Below the pieces are notes generated by a model. It saw nothing but the letters and a program-made list of their open reading frames with translations. It made no database searches and had not been told where the DNA came from. A stretch of DNA of 64,000 nucleotides, taken from assembly GCA_963760935.1 (NCBI GenBank), contig CAVXFB010000008.1, forward strand, positions 1,240,001 to 1,304,000, in the 5' to 3' direction. A program made the position numbers and the translations under genes. Shown here piece after piece: positions 1 to 6,555 of the stretch; positions within the stretch are counted from its first letter, which is position 1; each line of letters opens with the position of its first letter. This DNA comes from CAVXFB01 sp963760935 (GTDB lineage: Bacteria; Planctomycetota; Planctomycetia; Pirellulales; Thermoguttaceae).

Positions 1-1
1 A

Positions 2-46
2 TTATCGGATTTCGTCCGCGCTGCGGCCATGGAACTGGCCAAGTGA
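2..46 (+). CDS. C-terminal end of an unidentified protein
   Basis: The reading frame entering from the left edge ends LSDFVRAAAMELAK-stop at 44-46. The alanine/leucine-rich amphipathic tail looks like a real protein end, and it lies 117 bases upstream of thiL on the same strand. Too little is present to name a family; the call rests only on an open frame and plausible composition. Confidence 0.35.
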   Translation, partial: LSDFVRAAAMELAK

Positions 47-163
47 CCGCCCGACAATGCCGCAGTTCCCACATGGTGCGTTTCACGCACCCTACAAACT
101 TTGCGTCGCTCGCCCTCACCCTCACCCTCTTGCAACGGAAGAGGGGACCAATTTGCCGTCATC

Positions 164-1086
164 ATGGAACGCGAACTAGTCTCTTGGCTGCGCGAACGAT
201 TGCCGCCGCATCCGCTGCTGCGCCTCGGGCCGGGCGATGATGCCGCGGTGCTCGAAATGTCCGGCATCAAGGAGTGCGTCGTCACCGTCGACCTGTTGAC
301 CGATCACGTTGATTTTCAGTTGGCGGAAACCGATCCGCGGCTCGTGGGCGCAAAGCGTTGGCAGTGAATCTCAGCGATCTGGCGGCGATGGCCAGCAAGC
401 CGCTGGCCGGCGTGATCGCCGTGGCCTTGCCCCGGCAAGGCGGCATGGATCTGGCCATGGCGCTGTACGAAGGGATGCTGCCACTGGCCGAGCAGTATGA
501 GCTGATCATTGCTGGAGGCGACACGAACAGTTGGGATGGGCCACTGGCAATCAGCATTACGCTGTTGGGAACGGTTACCGATCGCGGCGTGCTCGCCCGC
601 GGCGGAGCCCAGCCCGGCGACCGGATCGTGGTCACTGGTTCATTCGGCGGGAGCATTTTGGGACGTCATCTCGATGTTCAGCCGCGCGTCACGGAAGCAC
701 TCTGCTTGCACGCGGCCTACGAACTGCACGCCGGCATCGACGTCAGCGACGGCCTGTCGTTGGATTTGAGCCGCGTGCTCGACGAGAGTCGCTGCGGCGC
801 GGTGCTTCGGGCCGATGCCGTGCCGGTGTCGGATGATGCCCGCCGTTTGGCCGACAAGTTGGCCGACGGCTCGACGCCGTTGGAGCATGCCCTGGGCGAT
901 GGCGAAGATTTTGAATTGGTCCTGGCCGTGCCGCCGGCGGAGGCGCGGCGGATGTTAGCCGAGCGGCCGACGGCCGTGTCGCTTAGCGACATTGGCGAGT
1001 TTGTCGCTGAGCCGGGGCTGTGGATCGAGGAAGCCGGCCGAAGGCGTCCGCTGACTCCGCGTGGTTGGCAACACGATTTCCAATGA
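164..1086 (+). pseudogene. thiL: thiamine-monophosphate kinase ThiL, split by a frameshift
   Basis: ThiL phosphorylates thiamine monophosphate to the diphosphate cofactor, using ATP, in the cytoplasm. The start at 164 gives MERELVSWLRERL followed by the family hallmark LGPGDDAAVL (metal/nucleotide site) and VTVDLLTDHVDF. The frame then runs off into GAKRWQ-stop at 367, while the expected continuation KALAVNLSDLAAM resumes one frame over from about 352 and runs to 1086 (IIAGGDTNS, GIDVSDGLSLDL and GDGEDFEL are all family motifs). One missing C in a CC pair near 349-351 (GGCCGC to GGCGC) would restore a single protein of about 307 residues. The stop overlaps the tsaE start in ATGA, so the two are translationally coupled. 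Whether the shift is real or a read error cannot be told here. Confidence 0.88.
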
Positions 1087-1559
1087 ACCGTTTTATTTAC
1101 GAAGCCGCCGACGAAGCAGCGACTGCCCAACTTGGCGCGGCGCTGGCCGACGTGCTGCCCGACGGCACGACAGTGGCCATGCGAGGCACTCTCGGCGCGG
1201 GCAAGACCCGGCTGGTTCAAGCAATTGCCGAAGCGGCGGGCGTCGATCGCCGTAGCGTGCTTAGCCCGACGTTCGTCTTGATCCAGGAGTATCACGGACG
1301 CCGTTCGATTTACCACATTGATGCGTATCGGCTGCACGACGAAGACGAATTTCTCGCATTGGGGGGCGAGGAATATTTTGAAGGCACCGGGCTTGTGCTG
1401 ATTGAGTGGGCTGATCGCGTGGAGGGTTGCCTGCCTAAAGATCGCGTCGAGGTCAATATCGAGGTCACGGGGGAAGCGTCGCGGCAGTTTAGCGTCCTTG
1501 GCGTTGGCGAAAAGTACGCGGCTACGGTCGGCCAACTGGCTCGGCGGCTGCCAAGTTGA
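1083..1559 (+). CDS. tsaE: tRNA threonylcarbamoyladenosine biosynthesis ATPase TsaE
   Basis: TsaE is the P-loop ATPase partner of TsaB/TsaD in making t6A at position 37 of ANN-decoding tRNAs. The 158-residue product has the Walker A loop GTLGAGKT at residues 35-42, followed by SPTFVLIQEY, the family-typical YHIDAYRL and LIEWADR. Length matches the family (about 150). ATG 1083 was chosen because it overlaps the thiL TGA (ATGA) and places the Walker loop at the usual distance from the N-terminus; an upstream in-frame start at 1020 would lie inside thiL. Confidence 0.93.
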   Translation: MNRFIYEAADEAATAQLGAALADVLPDGTTVAMRGTLGAGKTRLVQAIAEAAGVDRRSVLSPTFVLIQEYHGRRSIYHIDAYRLHDEDEFLALGGEEYFEGTGLVLIEWADRVEGCLPKDRVEVNIEVTGEASRQFSVLGVGEKYAATVGQLARRLPS

Positions 1560-1622
1560 CAAAACCCTCCTGTGGAGTTACTGTTAAGAGATTGGGGCTG
1601 TTCGCACGGCTGCCTATGCGGG

Positions 1623-1673
1623 TTATGCTTCAACATGACGTCCGGTGCGTGCGCACGTTATGCTGAAGCATAA
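1623..1673 (+). promoter_or_regulatory. long hairpin in the leader of rnc (candidate RNase III site)
   Basis: Arms 1623-1641 and 1655-1673 are 19 bases each: TTATGCTTCAACATGACGT pairs with ACGTTATGCTGAAGCATAA with one A-C mismatch and one G-U wobble; the loop is 13 bases (1642-1654). It ends 46 bases before the rnc ATG at 1720. No T-run follows on either strand, so it is not a usual intrinsic terminator. In Escherichia coli, RNase III cleaves a stem-loop in its own leader to limit its synthesis; by analogy this near-perfect duplex could be the same kind of control. That role is inference. Confidence 0.55.
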
Positions 1674-1719
1674 ATCGCGGGACCTTGCCAGGGTAACAAC
1701 GGTCACGACGGTTTGCACG

Positions 1720-2451
1720 ATGTCGACGGATAATGACGCCGCGGTTCCAGAACTCTCGCTTCTTAAGAAACTTCAGCAGCGGATCGGCTATCAGTTCAAC
1801 GACGAAGTTCTGTTGCTGGCTGCGTTGACGCATGCCTCCGGAGCCGAGCACCGTCTGGCGTCGAACGAACGGCTCGAATTTCTCGGCGATGCCATTCTCG
1901 GCGCCGTGGTGTGCGAACTTCTGTATCACAAGTATCCCGAGTATCTCGAAGGAGACTTGACGCAGATCAAGTCGATTGTCGTCAGTCGACAAACCTGCAC
2001 AAAGATCAGCGAAGCGTTGGGGATGCAGGAGTTTTTGATTCTGGGTAAGGGGATGACCACGCATCCAAGCGTTCCGCCGTCGCTGTTGGCCGACGTCTTC
2101 GAGTCGATGGTGGCTGCGATCTATCTCGATGGCGGCGATGCGGCGGCACGGCGATTCATTACCGACGCGATTGGTCCGGAGATTGAACTGGCGGCGGAAG
2201 GGGAGACGGGCAATAACTATAAGTCGCTGTTGCAGCAACTTGCGCAACGGCAGCACGGCACGACGCCGACCTACCAATTGCTTGATGAGAAGGGGCCGGA
2301 CCACAGCAAGTGCTTCAAGGTGGCGGCGCAGGTTGGCGGCAGCCTCTATCAGGCGGCCTGGGGACGCAACAAGAAAGAGGCCGAGCAGCGTGCGGCCCGC
2401 AACGCCCTGAGTGAATTGGGCGGCCAGACGCCGCCGTTTGCGTCGGATTGA
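1720..2451 (+). CDS. rnc: ribonuclease III
   Basis: This double-strand-specific endoribonuclease matures rRNA and cleaves structured mRNAs. The 243-residue product carries the RNase III signature ERLEFLGDA at 50-58, with the catalytic acidic residues there and in the later ADVFESMVAAIYLD helix, and a C-terminal double-stranded-RNA-binding domain (about 165-235, ending in the KKEAEQRAARNALSEL helix). Length is normal for the family. ATG 1720 is preferred over the GTG at 1645 because the extra 25 residues would come from the hairpin leader and do not resemble the family. It is transcribed alone or downstream of tsaE, and a bidirectional terminator follows at 2603. Confidence 0.96.
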   Translation: MSTDNDAAVPELSLLKKLQQRIGYQFNDEVLLLAALTHASGAEHRLASNERLEFLGDAILGAVVCELLYHKYPEYLEGDLTQIKSIVVSRQTCTKISEALGMQEFLILGKGMTTHPSVPPSLLADVFESMVAAIYLDGGDAAARRFITDAIGPEIELAAEGETGNNYKSLLQQLAQRQHGTTPTYQLLDEKGPDHSKCFKVAAQVGGSLYQAAWGRNKKEAEQRAARNALSELGGQTPPFASD

Positions 2452-2602
2452 GGCCGGCTCAGGCCTGAAAACGGCATTTCCGGAAGCCGCCTTATGCGGT
2501 CTGTGCTGCACCGGCGTCTGAAGTCACTCGCGCAAGGTTACCTATTCTCTCAAAATTGAGGGGCGATTCCTCCGGACGCCAACGACCCCAAGAAAATAGA
2601 AA

Positions 2603-2625
2603 CGCCCGGTCAGCCGTGCCGGGCG
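2603..2625. terminator. bidirectional intrinsic terminator between rnc and the histone-like gene
   Basis: CGCCCGG (2603-2609) pairs with CCGGGCG (2619-2625) around a 9-base loop. On the + strand it is followed by CTTCTTTCTC; on the - strand it is followed by TTTCTATTTTCTT. It sits between convergent genes rnc and the small lysine-rich gene and can serve both. Confidence 0.7.
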
Positions 2626-2712
2626 CTTCTTTCTCGTCGTAATGTTCTTCCAAGCGCGGAAGTAGGACTGCTTTAGACGGCGGTGCTGGAAACAGCGATG
2701 CCGTCCGACGAG

Positions 2713-2820
2713 CTACTTCTTGGCTTTCTTCTTGGCAACCTTCTTCTTGGCCTTCTTGGCCGGTGCCTTCTTCGCAACCTTCTTCGCAGCCTTCTTAGCT
2801 ACTTTCTTCTTCTTGGCCAC
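2713..2820 (-). CDS. histone H1-like lysine/alanine-rich protein, 35 aa
   Basis: The translation is almost entirely KK/A/V units (VAKKAAKKVAKKAPAKK and similar): 20 Lys and 10 Ala of 35 residues, with no aromatic or acidic residue. This matches the C-terminal DNA-binding tail type of bacterial H1-like proteins (Chlamydia Hc1/Hc2, Bordetella BpH1), and very small versions are familiar in planctomycetes. The start is GTG 2820, 7 bases downstream of a perfect AGGAGG (2828-2833 on the + strand reads CCTCCT). It probably binds DNA non-specifically in the nucleoid. About 1.5 kb upstream on its strand carries no recognisable gene. Confidence 0.82.
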   Translation of the reverse strand: MAKKKKVAKKAAKKVAKKAPAKKAKKKVAKKKAKK

Positions 2821-2827
2821 CAGACGT

Positions 2828-2833
2828 CCTCCT
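2828..2833 (-). promoter_or_regulatory. Shine-Dalgarno AGGAGG of the histone-like gene
   Basis: A perfect AGGAGG 7 bases before the GTG codon decides the start of this very short gene; an ATG is not available in frame. Confidence 0.75.
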
Positions 2834-4303
2834 ACTAGCGTTTGGGCGATTGACTGTCCGCCATACAGGCTGGGGCCGATGCGCGTCAGTCACTTCGCCA
2901 CAGAAACAAGACAACGAACTTTGAACTTCGCGACATCCTGTCACCGATGCAACGAGCACCGAAACAAGTCGCCGTTCGTTTCCATCCTATGCGTTGAATT
3001 CTCCCTTGACAAGGAACATCAACTGTCATGATCGTAATCATTTTCAAAATCTTTGCAAGTACAATTCTCATCCAACAGACCTAAAAAATCTTTTAACGCG
3101 CGTCTGATATGCGCTCCGCTATGTCGTTCGGCGCGCTCGAAAGTGCGCCGCGAAGCGCGCCGTTGCTCACAACGAATCGGCGGGCGCGAAGCATGCGCGA
3201 CGATCGTGATTTGCACAACGAAGTTTCATCGCTCGCACCATGAATTTGATGGACGACGAGACGCCGTGCGCGTGTTGGCGCGAGCGAAGCACCATGCTGT
3301 GCGAGTCGTCAACAGTGCGCTCGCGTCAAAGACGGGCGATGCAACGCGCGAACGTTCTATTGGACGACTTCGTACTGCGACGTAACGGAACGCTGAGCCG
3401 CCCATGGCATAGAATATCGCGATCGCAAGGCATTGAATATCAACAACTTACGACTGCGATCAGCGAGGCGCTGCCTGTCCGATTCTTACTGGCCGACCGC
3501 GCTACGAGGAGAACCGTCGCGGTTGGGCTTTCATGCAACTAGCATCGATTTTGTGAGGCGTAAGAACGCAAGTGAGCAAACAGTAGCAACCACATATCAG
3601 AGTGCAATCGTCGTTGCAGCGACGGCAAAATGTCATGACTTTCGACGGCGGCGAATGGTCGGATGTTTTACCGCGCTAAACCATCGCGCGCTAGCGCATT
3701 CGGACCAGCGCGCGGCAACGGAGATCGTCTTTCGATGGCAGACAAACGATGTCGCAGGATGGAGCAGAGACGCGGCGGAAAATTTTTTTCGCCGAGGGAA
3801 AATTTTTCCAAGAACCACGTCGAGAAGGTACATTCCGGACGCCAATCGCATGCTTAGCGGTAGCCTCAGCGAATCGGCGCGGTCGTGTCGGACAGTTCCG
3901 TGGCGCACACTTTGCGACCGAATAGCATGTGAAGGATACGACCCGCAACGTATGAAATGCTCGGTCGTCGAATGCCCGTGGCCGGTGGTTTTCGAGCACG
4001 ACGGTCAGAACTCTGATCGGACGAGCGTTGATCAAGTGCGGCTGCACTTCACTTCTTTGTTGACTATTGCAGCCTGCCAAGTCGGCAGACGATTGCAATC
4101 TGCAACCGTTGCGGCGGTGAAGCAGAAGGGCAAATGACCCTGTCTAGCTTAACAAGTTTCGCCAGATTCTCGCGAGAATAGTCGTGACGGAACGTTCGAT
4201 GAACCTATTGCGGCGCTTTGGTAGGCATCGCCGCGATGGTCGCACACGGTTTGAAGTATCGGATGCATGATCGCCGAATATCCCGAATCGTGCCGGGACT
4301 GAA
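2834..4303. other. 1.5-kb gene-poor stretch upstream of the histone-like gene
   Basis: No convincing gene was found on either strand. Short open frames exist (for example 3433-4137 +) but overlap equally long antisense frames and resemble no family. The composition is peculiar: dense in CGCG/GCGC/CGATCG words, with a perfect 8-bp stem GGCGCGCT/AGCGCGCC at 3130-3161 and an AT-rich inverted repeat GGAAAATTTTT / AAAATTTTTCC at 3777-3809. On the - strand, TTGCAA-16-TACGAT near 3030-3055 could be a distant promoter for the histone-like gene. Confidence 0.4.
3777..3809. repeat. AT-rich inverted repeat in GC-rich DNA
   Basis: GGAAAATTTTT (3777-3787) and AAAATTTTTCC (3799-3809) are reverse complements at 10 of 11 positions around an 11-base spacer. 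It is the only run of this type in the surrounding 1.5 kb. It could be a protein-binding or melting site; function unknown. Confidence 0.4.
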
Positions 4304-4807
4304 CTAATCGAGTCGATACCTGGAGCCAGGTTGGCTTTCGTGGCGGATCTCGTCCACGTCGCTGCGTTTGCCCGGGCCGGCATAGAGCCGATTTGGTGCG
4401 TTGAACACCCAGCCCGGCGTGCGACTGACGTTCTTGTACGCATGCACAACGCCGTTGGGGACAACGACGCACTGCTTATTCGACTCACCCACCCTGACGA
4501 TCATACGATGTCCGCGGGTTGGCGAATCAACGCGCCCGTCCCAGAGGTAGATATCAAAATCGCCCGGACCGATAAAGGCGAAGTAGTCGGTCTGGTCGAC
4601 GTGCTCGTGCGGACCGCGGGCAACGCCCGGCTGCGTCTGGCTAACATAGGCCATGACGGGGCGCTGCTCGGCCGCAAGTTCATCTTCGCGATACAATTCG
4701 ACTAACCATCCACGATGATCCTCATGTGTGGCAAGCGGTCGGAAGATCACCCCATCAATCGGAGCGTCCACGAAGTCCGTCGTCGCCGCATTGGAATTGC
4801 CTGCCAT
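4304..4807 (-). CDS. dTDP-4-dehydrorhamnose 3,5-epimerase family (RmlC-like cupin) protein
   Basis: This is a small cupin epimerase of the sugar-nucleotide type, normally inverting C3/C5 of dTDP-4-keto-6-deoxyglucose for rhamnose in surface polysaccharides. The 167 residues contain HEDHRGWLVELYRED, VSQTQPGVARGPHEH and PNGVVHAYKN, which align with the conserved strand motifs of RmlC (active-site His in the HEH segment). There is no rmlA/B/D next to it, so the exact substrate is open; relatives act on other NDP-sugars. An AGGA precedes the ATG at 4807. A truncated quinoprotein start lies directly upstream, so the gene may now be read from that gene's promoter. Confidence 0.8.
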   Translation of the reverse strand: MAGNSNAATTDFVDAPIDGVIFRPLATHEDHRGWLVELYREDELAAEQRPVMAYVSQTQPGVARGPHEHVDQTDYFAFIGPGDFDIYLWDGRVDSPTRGHRMIVRVGESNKQCVVVPNGVVHAYKNVSRTPGWVFNAPNRLYAGPGKRSDVDEIRHESQPGSRYRLD

Positions 4808-4999
4808 CTATTGATCCTTTCGGTGCTCAATCCTACTGAAAATCGCTTGCGACAACCACCCGGGCGAGCGTGCTTCGGCCGAGCCAAAGTCGCGATTGCG
4901 ACCGCGCCACTGCGGCCAGTCCCCGGCCGTGGCAAGACAGGCGCCAATCCATGGCAGACCGGCCAGAACCACGCCAAGCGATCGATTCATGTTTCTCAT
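4808..4999 (-). pseudogene. stub of a secreted PQQ-type beta-propeller protein
   Basis: The 63 codons encode a signal peptide (MRNMNRSLGVVLAGLPWIGA) followed by DWPQWRGRNRD, the invariant start of planctomycete secreted PQQ-like outer-membrane beta-propeller proteins (usually 400 or more residues). After this hallmark the frame degenerates (SPGWLSQAIFSRIEHRKDQ) and stops one base before the epimerase start. GGAG precedes the ATG. I read it as a gene whose body was deleted, leaving the leader. It could still be expressed as a short secreted peptide. Confidence 0.6.
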
Positions 5000-5208
5000 G
5001 GCAGGCTCCAATCCCATTGTGATGGTTGTAAGGCGGCGCCGCGCCAAAGTGGCCGGGCCGAATCGCTATGAGAAAACGACTCGACGGAACGCAGCTACGT
5101 CGACGAATATTCTGCCCGGCTGCCCGTGCTGGGTCAATCTGGGGGACGCCCACGCCGCGTGGGAGGGCGCTTTGCCGCCGGCCTTTTGCAATCGGCAAGA
5201 AAAGGGAT

Positions 5209-5238
5209 TTGCCCGTGACGGCCACAATATTGTACAAT
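5209..5238 (+). promoter_or_regulatory. sigma70-type promoter for the 5282 gene
   Basis: TTGCCC (5209-5214), an 18-base spacer, then TACAAT (5233-5238) lie 44 bases before the ATG at 5282. The -10 is near-consensus and the -35 matches 4 of 6. Confidence 0.45.
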
Positions 5239-5281
5239 AGCTTCGCAGGCTGAACGTTGCCGTGATTTGGGGGTCGAAGGC

Positions 5282-5769
5282 ATGGCGGGAATCTGGTGGA
5301 TTTCGCTGGCCGTTGCTGTGTTCGCAGTGGTTGTTGCCGGTGGGTGGTATCTTCGGCGCAATCGAACCTCGACCACCCGATTCGGGCGGGCAAAACGGCG
5401 GTTCCATTTCGAGCGCGAGCGGCTAGAGGCCAAGTTTATCCAGTTGGCAGCCGCGCGGGTAAACTGGACTCGCCTCGGTGGAGCGACTGCAATTTTGCCG
5501 ATGACGTGGCATACGTCCGCAATCGGACCAACGGCGAACTATCGGCTTTCGTTGCCGTAAGCATTGCCACGGAAGAGTACGATCGATCGATTCACACGAC
5601 CGGGGATAGTGTAGGCAATCTGCAAGCTGGCACGGCCGTCTTTCGCTTCGATCGCGATCATTGGGAGACCGACGGCCGGGCCATTCTAAACCTCACTCCG
5701 GCCGAAGCCGTCGACTACTACCACAATGACCTGGAAATGGTGGACGAAGAGTTCGCCCCTCGGTTCTAG
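5282..5769 (+). pseudogene. conserved planctomycete membrane-anchored protein, frameshifted
   Basis: The first half (MAGIWWISLAVAVFAVVVAG, one transmembrane helix, then basic RRNRTSTTRFGRAKRRF and HFERERLEAKFIQLAAA) is in one frame. The second half (GKLDSPRWSDCNFADDV, AFVAVSI, then the acidic C-terminus) is one frame over. Together they match, by memory, a planctomycete family in which LAAA.GKPRGLRW is continuous. One base is missing near 5452-5458. Predicted intact length is about 162 residues, with a single N-terminal helix and a cytoplasmic or periplasmic domain of unknown function. No catalytic motif is evident. Confidence 0.65.
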
Positions 5770-5850
5770 CAGGCACGCTCCGTGAGTGGCCCGATCGCCG
5801 CGTGGGTAGCCCCGATAGCTTCGCTATCGGGGTGCCGTCAGGCACAAGAG
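5769..5850 (+). repeat. REP palindrome, left flank of the RAYT gene (family A)
   Basis: It contains AGCAGGCACGCTCCGTGAG, then the perfect 10-bp hairpin CCCCGATAGC-TTC-GCTATCGGGG (5810-5832), a small GCC-GTCA-GGC hairpin and the tail CAAGAGG. The same order recurs inverted at 6425-6513 and in the 46-kb tandem repeats. Confidence 0.8.
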
Positions 5851-5908
5851 GTGCAAGGTCGCTTGCGGATACTTGACGACCGATGGCATGCTGGTCATGC
5901 TCGTCTGC

Positions 5909-6421
5909 ATGGGCACACGGGCCGTCTACGAAGACGAGTTGCACGCGCACTTTGTCACATTCTCGTGCTACGGTCGGCGACGATTACTCGACGACGACCG
6001 GGCAAAGCGCATTGTATTGGGTGTGCTCAATTCACAATTGGCCGGACGAAAGGCTTCGTGCGTGGGGTTCGTGGTCATGCCCGATCACGTTCATGCCATC
6101 GTATGGTTTCCGGTTGCTGCTCAGTTGAGTGTCTTTATGCAACAGTGGAAGCGAATCAGCTCGCACCACATCGGCCGATTGGTACAAGACTCGTTGCCCC
6201 ATTATGCAGCGAAAATTGGTACCGGCGATCCATTCTGGCAGGCAAAGTACTATGGCTTCAACTTACACAGCGAGGAGAAGCTTCGTGAGAAGCTGACCTA
6301 CATGCATGAGAATCCCGTACGTGCCGGACTTGTGACGCGACCGTGCGATTGGGCCTTCAGTTCGGCGCGGTTTTATGAGCAGGGGCAAGGTGTGGGTGTA
6401 CCGATTTGCTGGATTTCGTGA
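5909..6421 (+). mobile_element. REP-associated tyrosine transposase (RAYT, TnpA_REP family)
   Basis: This is a single-domain HUH endonuclease of the Y1 transposase superfamily that acts on short palindromes. The product of about 170 residues shows FVTFSCYGRRRL, the HUH motif in VVMPDHVHAIVWF, and the C-terminal YMHENPVRAGLV block bearing the usual tyrosine region. ATG 5909 (MGTRAVYEDELHAHF) fits the family start; in-frame ATGs at 5888 and 5897 are alternatives. It is flanked on both sides by inverted copies of the same palindrome, the arrangement expected of a RAYT with its REP substrate. It appears intact. Confidence 0.88.
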
Positions 6422-6424
6422 GGG

Positions 6425-6513
6425 CCTCTTGTGCCGTGCGGCACACCGATAGGCAAGCTATCGGTGCCACCCACGACCTATCGATGCCACCCACGCACTC
6501 CGTGAGTGGCCCG
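6425..6513 (-). repeat. REP palindromes, right flank of the RAYT gene (family A)
   Basis: CCTCTTGTGCC, then ACCGATAG-GCAAG-CTATCGGT (6445-6465), GCCACCCACG repeated, and ACTCCGTGAGTGGCCCG mirror the left flank in inverted orientation. Confidence 0.78.
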
Positions 6514-6555
6514 AAAGCCGAGGTGCCAGGGCCACCTGCTGCACGACGTGCGGTT

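Noticed and set aside
1623..1673. Hairpin as a tsaE transcription terminator
   Set aside because: No T-run follows on the + strand (ATCGCGG) and the stem is AT-mixed and interrupted; kept instead as a leader structure.
3433..4137. 234-codon open frame upstream of the histone-like gene
   Set aside because: No recognisable motif, high Arg/Cys/Ser content, no ribosome site, and overlapped by similar-length antisense frames (3691-4098, 3633-3908).
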